A stretch of 64,000 nt of DNA from JAGQYP01 sp041392305 (GTDB lineage: Bacteria > Bacteroidota > Bacteroidia > Flavobacteriales_D > Crocinitomicaceae): assembly GCA_041392305.1 (NCBI GenBank), contig JAWKMJ010000004.1, positions 105,695-169,694 on the forward strand. Direction: 5' to 3'. Under the pieces are notes generated by a model. The model worked only from the letters and a program-made list of their open reading frames with translations. It was not told the DNA's origin and made no database searches. Positions within the stretch are counted from its first letter, which is position 1; each line of letters opens with the position of its first letter. Positions 8,491 through 16,440 of this stretch are shown piece after piece. The position numbers and the translations under genes were made by a program.

Positions 8491-11400
8491 ATGAAATACA
8501 GATACTTACTGGTAGGTACAGTGACTACAGCTATGTTAGCTTCATTTGCGTTTTTAAGCCCACTTCAGAATGTGGATGCCGCAGGAAAATATTCTCCAAG
8601 GCAAGCTTCTAAATTGGATGGCCAGAAAAAAGACGCCAATGGTGCGAAGGAATATATGAGAATCTTGCAAGCCAATCCATGGACTGGTGAAATTGATCCA
8701 GACGATGTTCAAAGAGCTAGATCTAAAGCACAATCGATGTCCCGATCTGGAATTATTGCATGGGACGAAGAGGGACCATACAATATTGGAGGTAGAACTA
8801 GAGCCATTCAAGTAGATGTTAATAATCCGTACACTGTTTATGCTGGATCTGTATCAGGAGGTTTGTGGGTTTCTGGAAGTAGAGGAAATTACTGGGCTAA
8901 AGTGGAGTCTTTCGTAGATAATTTAGCCGTATCTTCCATTTGTCAAACTAAAAATGGAGCCCTTGTGGTTGGAACGGGTCACTCTGCAGAAAGCATCTCA
9001 GGTGTTTCAGGAGGTGATTCGGGAGCATACGGATACGGAGTTTATGTATATCCAAACGGTGATATCTCAACTGCACCAACTTTGATTCCTGGTTCTGAAT
9101 CATGGTTGTTTGTAAATGAAGTGGTTTGTGATACTGTTCACAATACAGTTTGGATTTTGTGCAGTAGTGGGGTATTTACCTATGATACGGACAATGGAAC
9201 ACTGACAAATATGTCTTCAACAGTAGGAGCTACGAATTGTAGAGCTGGTGTTATCTCGAAGGATGGACAAGTTATGTGCTTCGCAAATCAATTGAATCAA
9301 GCTAAAATCTCAATCGATGGTGGAAATACATTTTTTGATGCTTCACCAGGTGGGTCTTCCGCAAATCCTTTACCAACAGCTCAAATGAGAGTTGAGTATT
9401 CTATATCGCACGAGAGATACAATGGGGAGTATTTCCTTTATGCTACTAATGCAGCGAGTGATAGAACGTTTCAAGGAGCTTATGTTTCTTCGAATTCAGG
9501 ACAAGATTGGTACGAAATCGCACCTAATAGTAACGGTGGTTCAGGAGCCTTTAATCCTTACAATGACCAAGGGCAATATAACAACATTACTTCGGTTGTG
9601 CCAGGTCATCCGGAAAGGGCATTTATCGGTGGGGTAGATATTTATGGATGGGTTGCTGATCCTGATAACCCGACTTTCGGAAGCTGGAATCAAAATTCAA
9701 ATTGGGCAGCTGCACCAACATCTCCGATCTATGCCCATGCGGATCAACACGAAATGAAGTGGGATAATATGGGGAGATTATACATTGGAAATGATGGTGG
9801 AATTGGTTTCTCAGATGATAACGGAGAAACATTTGCACCAGCGAACAGAGGATACAATGTAACGCAGTTCTATTCTGTTGCCTACTCCGCTCATGGAGAT
9901 GTATTAGGTGGAGCTCAGGATAATGGCTCACTTTACAATGATCACACAAGCTTTCAATGGCAGGATTTTACGGAAATTTTGGGAGGTGACGGTTTTGATG
10001 CAGATATTTCACATTCGAATCGAAATATGATGTTTACAACTTTATATTATTGTGGTCTTTATAGATCTAGTGATAGAGGGTTAACTCAATATCCATTTTT
10101 TCCTCAGCAAATTTCAAGTAGTTTGACTCCAGGTTCTGTCTCAGGTCCGGGTAACTTTAATACCGTGATTAGATTCCATGAGCAGTACGATTTAAACTCT
10201 ACAGATTCTGTTTTTGTTGTACCCAATAAAGCCTATTCAGCTGGGGACACAATAATGATTGAATCCAACTCAAACGGAGATTCTATTCGTTTTATTACAC
10301 CTGACTCAATCCGATTTGAAGATACAGTTTATTACGATCCTAATATCTTTGTAACGGAATATGTTGTTACGGACTGTATTTCATCTGCAAATAGAGATTT
10401 AGGTTTGGAGACCCCTTGGTCAAACTTGAATTCTGGTAATTATCCTCCTGATTTAGGTGACTCGATTATTATGTTCAACAATCCTGTAGATATTTTAGAT
10501 GATGACACTATTATTGTTTGTGACACTATACCATATAGATTCTACTATGCTACGGATCCGAACACAAATGATACTCTAGCAATGCATATTGATTCCGTAT
10601 TGTATAGAGTGCCATGGGATACGATTAAAGCACAAGATCCTTATGTGTCCTGGTTAGCTTTGGGTATTGGAACAGGAAGATGGGTGAATGGTTCATCGAG
10701 AGATTTAGGTATTTGGATGAGTAGATATGCAAAACGTTTTAGTGATAATATCAGTTTGAATGATATGTGGCTAAATGTTGTGCCTGCAGTTGGAAACGGA
10801 TCTGTTCAATGTATGGAATTCTCAAGAAATGGGGATTTCCTCTATGTTGGAACTAGAAGTGGAGGGTTGTTCAGATTAACAGGTCATAATAATTATTATG
10901 CTTCAACTCCTGGTATTGTTGATTCATTGCAAGGATGGAATCCTGTTTCTCCTGGTAGTGTGTCATCTGATATTAACTGGGATAAAATTTGGGCCGCTCC
11001 AGGTGGAGGTTCTCAAGTAATTACTGGAATTGGAGTGGATTATAATGTTAGTTCTCCTGATGGTGATCACTTGGTGGTTTGTATTGGTGGTTTTGGAAAT
11101 TACATCCATGCTTATGAAATCACGAATGCTTCTACTTGTGGTGTTGGTGGAGCAAATGCTACCGCAATTCACGCTGCTGGTGAAATCCAATACCCTGTTT
11201 ATGATGCTGTGATCGATAGAGAAGATGCAAACTTCGTTGTTCTGGCAACAGAATATGGTGTGCTCGCTACTTCAAATGTATCAGCAGGAACAGTACTTTG
11301 GGAATTTTCATCAGATGGATTTGGATATGCACCTGTGCATGCTCTTAGACAGGATTGGAGAACATGGAATGAGGGTTCTAGAGCACCTGGTAAGATTTAT

Positions 11401-11748
11401 GCTGGAACACATGGTCGAGGTATCTGGAGCTCATCGACTTTGTTAAGTATGCCGGATGATATGAATATTGGTATAGAAAAGGAAACTTTTAATACTAATT
11501 TGTTGGTGTATCCAAACCCAATGGTTTCAACTGGATTCTTGAAATTCGATCTTGATGACAACGCTGATGTATATATAAATGTATATAGCCTTTCTGGTAA
11601 GTTGGTTAAAAATATTTCAAAATCAGGAATGCCAAAAGGAAGTAATACAATTGATTTTAATGTTTCCAGTCTTCCAATAGGAACTTATATTATTGAGTTT
11701 GTAGCAGATGGAAATAGAGAAACAGCTAAGTTTATCAAAGCGAGATAA
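8491..11748 (+). CDS. large secreted beta-propeller protein with T9SS type A sorting domain
   Basis: 1085 residues. A signal peptide is followed by sortilin/BNR-like propeller repeats, for example YNIGGRTRAIQVDVNNPYTV, VSGGLWVSGS, SSNSGQDWYEIA and LYIGNDGGIGFSDDNGETF, covering about residues 85-500. An Asp-rich middle segment with repeated DSI, DTI and DTV strings (about 570-730) and further propeller-like repeats (about 750-980) come next. The last 80 residues are a Por secretion (T9SS type A) sorting domain, from VYPNPMVSTG to the basic end KFIKAR. The product is therefore exported by the type IX system and attached to or released from the cell surface. Such proteins are glycan- or peptide-binding or proteolytic; no catalytic motif is seen, so function stays open. 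It is transcribed alone and ends at a strong terminator. Confidence 0.85.
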   Translation: MKYRYLLVGTVTTAMLASFAFLSPLQNVDAAGKYSPRQASKLDGQKKDANGAKEYMRILQANPWTGEIDPDDVQRARSKAQSMSRSGIIAWDEEGPYNIGGRTRAIQVDVNNPYTVYAGSVSGGLWVSGSRGNYWAKVESFVDNLAVSSICQTKNGALVVGTGHSAESISGVSGGDSGAYGYGVYVYPNGDISTAPTLIPGSESWLFVNEVVCDTVHNTVWILCSSGVFTYDTDNGTLTNMSSTVGATNCRAGVISKDGQVMCFANQLNQAKISIDGGNTFFDASPGGSSANPLPTAQMRVEYSISHERYNGEYFLYATNAASDRTFQGAYVSSNSGQDWYEIAPNSNGGSGAFNPYNDQGQYNNITSVVPGHPERAFIGGVDIYGWVADPDNPTFGSWNQNSNWAAAPTSPIYAHADQHEMKWDNMGRLYIGNDGGIGFSDDNGETFAPANRGYNVTQFYSVAYSAHGDVLGGAQDNGSLYNDHTSFQWQDFTEILGGDGFDADISHSNRNMMFTTLYYCGLYRSSDRGLTQYPFFPQQISSSLTPGSVSGPGNFNTVIRFHEQYDLNSTDSVFVVPNKAYSAGDTIMIESNSNGDSIRFITPDSIRFEDTVYYDPNIFVTEYVVTDCISSANRDLGLETPWSNLNSGNYPPDLGDSIIMFNNPVDILDDDTIIVCDTIPYRFYYATDPNTNDTLAMHIDSVLYRVPWDTIKAQDPYVSWLALGIGTGRWVNGSSRDLGIWMSRYAKRFSDNISLNDMWLNVVPAVGNGSVQCMEFSRNGDFLYVGTRSGGLFRLTGHNNYYASTPGIVDSLQGWNPVSPGSVSSDINWDKIWAAPGGGSQVITGIGVDYNVSSPDGDHLVVCIGGFGNYIHAYEITNASTCGVGGANATAIHAAGEIQYPVYDAVIDREDANFVVLATEYGVLATSNVSAGTVLWEFSSDGFGYAPVHALRQDWRTWNEGSRAPGKIYAGTHGRGIWSSSTLLSMPDDMNIGIEKETFNTNLLVYPNPMVSTGFLKFDLDDNADVYINVYSLSGKLVKNISKSGMPKGSNTIDFNVSSLPIGTYIIEFVADGNRETAKFIKAR

Positions 11749-11770
11749 AAGTAAATAACATAGAGTTCTG

Positions 11771-11802
11771 AAAAAGCGCAATCTCAAGATTGCGCTTTTT
11801 TT
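11771..11802 (+). terminator. Rho-independent terminator after the propeller gene
   Basis: Stem AAAGCGCAATCT pairs with AGATTGCGCTTT around a two-base loop and is followed by a run of seven T. It starts 22 bp after the stop codon and is flanked by A and T runs, so it can act in both directions. Confidence 0.9.
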
Positions 11803-11840
11803 ATGCTCTATAATTTGATTAAACGGAAGATGTTTCTATA

Positions 11841-11912
11841 GAGAAGATGGGGTGCTGACGCAAAGGTCAGCACCAAGACATATCAAAGATATCGTCATGG
11901 TTCGAACCCACG
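11841..11912 (-). repeat. tRNA-derived two-hairpin element next to tRNA-Ala (solo copy)
   Basis: Read on the minus strand this is a half T-arm (GTGGGTTCGAACC) followed by hairpin A (11877-11896, GAC-ATATC/GATAT-C-GTC with a bulged C) and hairpin B (11851-11874, 9-bp stem GGTGCTGAC/GTCAGCACC), then CCCATCTTC, the 3' side of a T-stem and acceptor. In other words it looks like a tRNA 3' end with about 45 nt inserted after the T-loop. The same arrangement occurs at 34612-34681 beside tRNA-His. The flanking GAGAAGATGGG with upstream TTTCT.T. repeats the 3' end of tRNA-Ala imperfectly. There is no nuclease gene here. Confidence 0.7.
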
Positions 11913-11954
11913 ATAAGTTTATAATCATGTGTATACTCCTGTAAAGTCTGAAAT

Positions 11955-11985
11955 AAAAAAAAAGCAAGTCATTATAACTTGCTTT
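11955..11985 (-). terminator. terminator of tRNA-Ala
   Basis: On the minus strand, stem AAAGCAAGT pairs with ACTTGCTTT around a seven-base loop and continues into a T run, starting 3 nt after the tRNA 3' end. Confidence 0.85.
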
Positions 11986-11988
11986 CTG

Positions 11989-12062
11989 TGGAGAAGATGG
12001 GATTCGAACCCACGACCTCTTGACTGCCAGTCAAGCACTCTAGCCAACTGAGCTACATCCCC
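11989..12062 (-). tRNA. tRNA-Ala(GGC)
   Basis: 74 nt without encoded CCA. The anticodon stem CTTGA/TCAAG closes loop CTGGCAG, giving anticodon GGC. D-arm, T-arm (GTGGG/CCCAT with loop TTCGAAT) and acceptor GGGGATG/CTTCTCC fold normally, and the G3-U70 wobble that marks alanine tRNAs is present. One oddity is a U6-U67 mismatch in the acceptor stem, next to a 27-nt stretch (11993-12019) identical to that of tRNA-His in this window. CCA must be added after transcription. Confidence 0.93.
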
Positions 12063-12170
12063 ATTTGTGTTTTTGTATACAATTCATAGCGAAGTTGCCT
12101 GTGCCGATGTTAGATTTCTTCGAAGAATGAGTTAGAAATCTTCTATCGGTAAGCTACATCCCCATTTATG
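12063..12170 (-). repeat. duplicated 5' end of tRNA-Ala around a hairpin
   Basis: The 16-base string AGCTACATCCCCATTT, the end of tRNA-Ala plus its flank, occurs at 12051-12066 and again at 12152-12167, 101 bp apart. Between the copies is an imperfect palindrome: CCGAT and AGATTTCT (12104-12119) pair with AGAAATCT and ATCGG (12134-12149) across a symmetric internal loop, with an inner TTCTTCGAAGAA palindrome. No coding sequence is visible. This looks like a small non-autonomous insertion with target duplication. Confidence 0.6.
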
Positions 12171-12173
12171 ATC

Positions 12174-13535
12174 TTATTTAAATAGCTCTTTTGCTAATTC
12201 CTCAAATTTAACACCATTAAAGTTACCAGAACTCATCATTAGCAGATTTTTTTCATGCCACTGTTCATTTTTCAGTTTATCGATTAAATCATTGGAATTG
12301 GTAAATACTTCTACGTTGTCACTTTTAAAGCATTTTTTAACAAAATCCGAATCTATGGGTTCTAGTTTTTTGTGTTCAATTACTTTTGGATCAAAAAATA
12401 TGTAGGCTTTATCAGCTGCAGCCATGGAGTTTTCATATAAGGGAAGAAAATCTGTTTTCAAACTGGAAAAAGTGTGTAATTCCATACAAGCGATTAATGT
12501 TCTTTCTGGAAATTGTTCTTTTAAGGCCTTAGTTGTGGCTTTTAATTTAGAAGGTGAATGCGCGAAGTCTTTATAGAATACAGAATGTTTGTTTTCTTTC
12601 ACCAATTCTAATCGTTTTGATGCTCCTGAAAATGTTTGCATGCTTGTGTAAAAATCATCTTCTGAAACCCCGAGATCCATGCAAATTAATTTTGCGCCCT
12701 CCATGTTTTGAAGATTATGTTGACCAAAAACATTGAGTTCATACTGTTTTTTTACAGTCTCTACAATTGTTCGACCATTAATTATATTGTGTTTCGGAAT
12801 TCCATATGATTTTATTTTAGAAAGCCCTGGCAAATCTCTTTCAGTGCAAATTTTAACTACTTCTTCATCCGTAGTATTGTAAAACAAACTCCCTTGTGAT
12901 TCGATCGAGTCTATGAAAATTCGAAATTGATCTACATAATTCTCATAGGTAGGAAAAACATTTATGTGATCCCAAGCAATCCCATTAATCAATCCAATAT
13001 GTGCATGATATAAGTGAAATTTAGGTCTACGATCGATAGGAGAAGACAAATATTCGTCACCTTCCAAAATAATGATTGGAGCATCTGAGAGTTTGACCAT
13101 GCAATCATATCCTTCTAATTGAGCACCCACCATGTAATCATAGTTTAACTGTGTTTGATTCAGAACATGTAAGACCATTGAAGTAATCGTTGTTTTTCCG
13201 TGAGAGCCACCAATAACCACTCTTTTTTTATTCAGGCTTTGCTCATAAATAAATTCAGGGTAAGAATACACTTTTAATCCAAGTTCCTGTGCTCTAAGTA
13301 GTTCGGGATTATCTGCCCTGGCATGCATACCTAAAATAATTGCATCCAAATCAGAATTGATGATCTCAGGATTCCATCCAATTCGGTCCGGAAGCAATCC
13401 TTCGCGCTGCAATCTTGATTTAGATGGATCAAAAATTTCGTCATCAGATCCAGTTACATGATCACCTTTGCGCTTCAGGGCAATGGCTAAATTATGCATG
13501 GCTGCGCCTCCTATGGCAATAAAGTGAACTCTCAT
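12174..13535 (-). CDS. mpl: Mur ligase family protein, Mpl-like muropeptide ligase
   Basis: 453 residues with the three-domain Mur ligase plan: an N-terminal UDP-binding Rossmann part (HFIAIGGAAMHNLAIALKRK), a central ATPase with P-loop GGSHGKTTITSM near residue 108, and a C-terminal domain with a YKDFAHSPSK motif (about residue 320). Mpl joins UDP-MurNAc to the recycled tripeptide L-Ala-gamma-D-Glu-mDap, saving cell-wall precursor. GSHGKTT and the DFAHSP motif favour Mpl over MurC, and no other mur genes are nearby, as expected for a recycling enzyme. Divergent from the metallo-hydrolase gene. MurC is the main alternative. Confidence 0.85.
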   Translation of the reverse strand: MRVHFIAIGGAAMHNLAIALKRKGDHVTGSDDEIFDPSKSRLQREGLLPDRIGWNPEIINSDLDAIILGMHARADNPELLRAQELGLKVYSYPEFIYEQSLNKKRVVIGGSHGKTTITSMVLHVLNQTQLNYDYMVGAQLEGYDCMVKLSDAPIIILEGDEYLSSPIDRRPKFHLYHAHIGLINGIAWDHINVFPTYENYVDQFRIFIDSIESQGSLFYNTTDEEVVKICTERDLPGLSKIKSYGIPKHNIINGRTIVETVKKQYELNVFGQHNLQNMEGAKLICMDLGVSEDDFYTSMQTFSGASKRLELVKENKHSVFYKDFAHSPSKLKATTKALKEQFPERTLIACMELHTFSSLKTDFLPLYENSMAAADKAYIFFDPKVIEHKKLEPIDSDFVKKCFKSDNVEVFTNSNDLIDKLKNEQWHEKNLLMMSSGNFNGVKFEELAKELFK

Positions 13536-13670
13536 ACTTTTAATGTTTTTGGAAATTTGCGAATAATTTTAATGTTAAGTCAACAAGAACTCTACATTTT
13601 CTTCACAGATTTCATTTAATTATTTCTATCCGACTAAAAACAAATTGTTAGTTTTAGCTTAAAATTCAAT

Positions 13671-14525
13671 ATGACAATTTATCCTCTTAATACAGGTTAT
13701 TTCAAGTTAGATGGTGGGGCTATGTTTGGCGTTGTTCCTAAAACATTATGGTCAAAAACAAATCCTGCCGATGAAAACAATATGTGCTCTTGGGCGATGC
13801 GTTCTTTGTTAATTGAAGATGGGGATCGGTTAATGTTAATAGATTGCGGGATTGGAGACAAGCAAAGTGAAAAATTCTTTAGCCATTACTATTTATTTGG
13901 AGAAGATCAGTTGATTTTGAATTTAAAGAAATTGGGTTTTTCACCAGAGGATGTTACTGATGTTTTTCTGACACATTTGCATTTTGACCATTGTGGTGGA
14001 GCCGTGAAATGGAATTCGTCTCGAACTGGATTTGAATTGGTATTTAAAAACGCGATTCATTGGAGCACCGAAAAGCATTGGAATTGGGCTACCAAACCTA
14101 ACCCAAGAGAAAGAGCCTCTTTTTTGTCTGAAAACATCATGCCGATTGAAGAAAGTGGCCAATTGAAATTTGTGGATAGAAAGGGAGATTTTACTGAGAA
14201 TGTGTTCCAGAACATTGATGTACTTTTTGTTGATGGGCATACCGAAAGCCAGATGATTCCTCATATTCATTATAAAGGAAAAACTCTGGTCTTTATGGCT
14301 GATTTGCTCCCAAGTACTGGTCATATTCCATTGCCCTATGTAATGGGATACGATACCCGACCTTTAATTACGATGGATGAAAAGGGAAGGTTTTTAAATA
14401 CAGCATCAGAAAAGGAATATGTTCTTTTCTTGGAACATGATTCCGTAAATGAAATTTGTACTTTGAAAAATACAGAAAAAGGCGTTAGACTTGATAAAGC
14501 CTTGAATTTTAAAGATATGTTTTAA
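13671..14525 (+). CDS. MBL-fold metallo-hydrolase
   Basis: 284 residues of the metallo-beta-lactamase fold. The zinc motif THLHFDHCGG gives His102, His104, Asp106 and His107; later ligands are a histidine in VDGHTESQ (about 189), an Asp in VFMADLLPS and a histidine in LEHDS. The layout resembles quorum-quenching lactonases and related hydrolases, but many family members have other substrates, so I leave the substrate open. No signal peptide, so cytoplasmic. It is followed after 51 bp by the HU/SPOR gene. Confidence 0.85.
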   Translation: MTIYPLNTGYFKLDGGAMFGVVPKTLWSKTNPADENNMCSWAMRSLLIEDGDRLMLIDCGIGDKQSEKFFSHYYLFGEDQLILNLKKLGFSPEDVTDVFLTHLHFDHCGGAVKWNSSRTGFELVFKNAIHWSTEKHWNWATKPNPRERASFLSENIMPIEESGQLKFVDRKGDFTENVFQNIDVLFVDGHTESQMIPHIHYKGKTLVFMADLLPSTGHIPLPYVMGYDTRPLITMDEKGRFLNTASEKEYVLFLEHDSVNEICTLKNTEKGVRLDKALNFKDMF

Positions 14526-14576
14526 GGGAAGTCAAAATAAATATTTATATTTCAGTCTCTAACTAATTTCAAACTT

Positions 14577-16064
14577 ATGGATAAGTATATCATTGAACTA
14601 CTCAAAGTCGAATCAACAGTTATTATTCCTGGATTGGGTGCTCTAATGAATGGGGCAATTGATGGGACATTTGTATTTAATAAATATTTGAAAATCAACG
14701 ATCACAAATTAGAGGAATATATTTCCAAAAGTGATGGTGTTGATGCCCAGGAAGCAGCAAATAGTGTAGCAAAGTTAGTTAGAGAAATTAACGCAAAATT
14801 AGATCAGGGAGAAACCTATGATATATTTGGTTTAGGAAGATTCTTCAAAGGAGATGATGGTTCTATTGATTTTGAATCATGGGATCAATTAAAGGATGTT
14901 GCAGACAAGAAGGAAGAACCAAAGAAAGAGGAACCTAAAAAAGAAGAGGTAAAGAAGGAAGAAGCAAAAACGGAAGTAAAGAAAGAAACACCTAAGAAAG
15001 AGGAGGTTAAACCTGCGGCCAAGGCTGAGGAGTCAGCGAAACCGGCGAAAGTAGCGGATAAATCGGTTGATCCGGTAAAAGAAGCAGAAAAACCAAAAAA
15101 TATCATTACTCCTAAAAAAGAAGAGCCAAAAGCAGAGACTCCAAAATCAGAGAAACCTGAAGAGAAGAAATCTGAAATCAAGCCTAAAACCGATGCTCCA
15201 GCTACAATGGCTTCGACAAATGCTGTGAAAGCTGAAGAAGCAAAATCAGCAATTAAGCCTAAAGAAGACCCAAAGGCTAAAGTAGAGGCTGCCAAACAAA
15301 ATGCGGCTGAAGAAAAGAAGAAAAAAGCGGATGACGCTAAAATGGCTAAAGCTAAAGCCGAAGAAGAAAAAAGAAAGAAAATAGAGGCTCAAAAGAAGGC
15401 AAAAGAAGAAGCTCGCCAAAAGAAACTAGAAGCCAAAAAGAAAAAGCCTGCTGGAAAAGAAGGAGAGGCCAAAGAAGGTGGCGGGAATAAAGCCCTAAAG
15501 ATTGTTTTAATTGTATTGGTTCTTTTGGTTCTAAGTGCGGGATCTTTTACAATATTCAAATGGGACATGGTGAAAGGTTGGATTGGGATGGAACAAACAA
15601 CTGAAGGATCTGAAGACAAAGACCATCATGATGCATCTACCGATGATCATCAAGATGAAGAACATCAGGATGAAGTAGTCAACGAAACAGAAGACACAAC
15701 TGCCACGGATGACAATCAGGTAGATGAGAATAATGTGGAAAATGTTGAAGAGCCGGTACAAAATGATCCTGTAGTTGAGGAAAAAGTTGTTAACGAAGAA
15801 CCTGTAGTTAAAGAAGAACCAAAAATTCAAAATGTGACTTCATCAGGATCTTACCATGTTATTGTTGGAGGATTCTCTGATAATTCTAATGCGGACAGAT
15901 TGGTGGCAGAATTGCAAGGAAAAGGATATCCCGCTCAAAATTTGGGTACTTATAGTGGATTGAGTTTAGTATCCATTAAATCTTATGGTGATATGCAGTC
16001 TGCAAAATCTGATTTAAGTAGTTTTTCTGAATATAAAGGAGCCTGGATTTTCAAAAAGAAATAG
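14577..16064 (+). CDS. HU-like/SPOR-domain envelope protein
   Basis: 495 residues with four parts. Residues 1-105 resemble the HU-like DNA-binding fold found at the N-terminus of Bacteroidota SPOR proteins (IIPGLGALM, FGLGRFFKGDDG). Residues about 110-305 are a Lys/Glu/Ala-rich, partly coiled-coil linker with PKKEE repeats. A single transmembrane helix (ALKIVLIVLVLLVLSAGSF) lies near 310. After an acidic periplasmic linker, residues about 420-495 form a SPOR domain (SYHVIVGGFSDNSNADRLV), which binds denuded septal peptidoglycan. The topology puts the HU-like part inside and SPOR outside, so a link between nucleoid or cytoplasmic proteins and the division site is possible; that is inference. 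The next gene starts immediately after the stop. Confidence 0.85.
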   Translation: MDKYIIELLKVESTVIIPGLGALMNGAIDGTFVFNKYLKINDHKLEEYISKSDGVDAQEAANSVAKLVREINAKLDQGETYDIFGLGRFFKGDDGSIDFESWDQLKDVADKKEEPKKEEPKKEEVKKEEAKTEVKKETPKKEEVKPAAKAEESAKPAKVADKSVDPVKEAEKPKNIITPKKEEPKAETPKSEKPEEKKSEIKPKTDAPATMASTNAVKAEEAKSAIKPKEDPKAKVEAAKQNAAEEKKKKADDAKMAKAKAEEEKRKKIEAQKKAKEEARQKKLEAKKKKPAGKEGEAKEGGGNKALKIVLIVLVLLVLSAGSFTIFKWDMVKGWIGMEQTTEGSEDKDHHDASTDDHQDEEHQDEVVNETEDTTATDDNQVDENNVENVEEPVQNDPVVEEKVVNEEPVVKEEPKIQNVTSSGSYHVIVGGFSDNSNADRLVAELQGKGYPAQNLGTYSGLSLVSIKSYGDMQSAKSDLSSFSEYKGAWIFKKK

Positions 16065-16352
16065 ATGAAGGAAATTAAGTGTAGGGAATGTAGTACCTGG
16101 ACAAACGCTGATCTTGAAAATTGCACCAATTGTGGGGTATCTTTGAAGATTGAAGAAATTGAGAGAGAAGAAAAGCGATTTCAACTTTTTGAGGATGAAA
16201 AACCTTCTAAGTTTGAACTCTGGTTGGAAAGACTTAAAGAGAGTGAAAATCCATTCAAATTAATGCTTTACAGTATTTTGAAAACTTTCTATGTTGTTTA
16301 CATGGCCATCATTGGTTTTGTTGTTTGGTCAACTTTATGGTTTTCTGGTTGA
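16065..16352 (+). CDS. small zinc-ribbon membrane protein
   Basis: 95 residues starting directly after the stop codon of the HU/SPOR gene (TAGATG), so translationally linked. Two CxxC pairs (Cys6/Cys9 and Cys20/Cys23) form a zinc ribbon, followed by a charged helix and one C-terminal transmembrane segment (about 70-92). Family not recognised. The fixed linkage suggests a membrane accessory of the SPOR protein, but that is only positional. Confidence 0.75.
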   Translation: MKEIKCRECSTWTNADLENCTNCGVSLKIEEIEREEKRFQLFEDEKPSKFELWLERLKESENPFKLMLYSILKTFYVVYMAIIGFVVWSTLWFSG

Positions 16353-16417
16353 ACAATTTTAACGTTCTTTACTTTTCTTTATAATCTTTGCCAGGGAAAG
16401 AGTTTAGAAGAAAATTG

Positions 16418-16425
16418 TATTTTTG
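16418..16425 (+). promoter_or_regulatory. -7 promoter box (TATTTTTG)
   Basis: Perfect match to the Bacteroidota -7 consensus TAnnTTTG. It is placed so that transcription would begin about 10 nt before ATG 16441. It overlaps an in-frame TTG at 16423, which argues for the later ATG as the true start. The -33 box is not clear. Confidence 0.55.
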
Positions 16426-16440
16426 CACAAATTTTTTGAA

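Noticed and set aside
12104..12149. Terminator upstream of tRNA-Ala
   Set aside because: Palindrome has no T run on either strand and lies inside a duplicated tRNA-end unit.
14885..15295. 136-codon minus-strand frame rich in Ser, Phe and Ala
   Set aside because: Antisense shadow of the Lys/Glu-rich linker of the HU/SPOR gene.
16423..16440. TTG 16423 as start of the first reductase
   Set aside because: It overlaps a perfect -7 promoter box, so transcription would begin after it.
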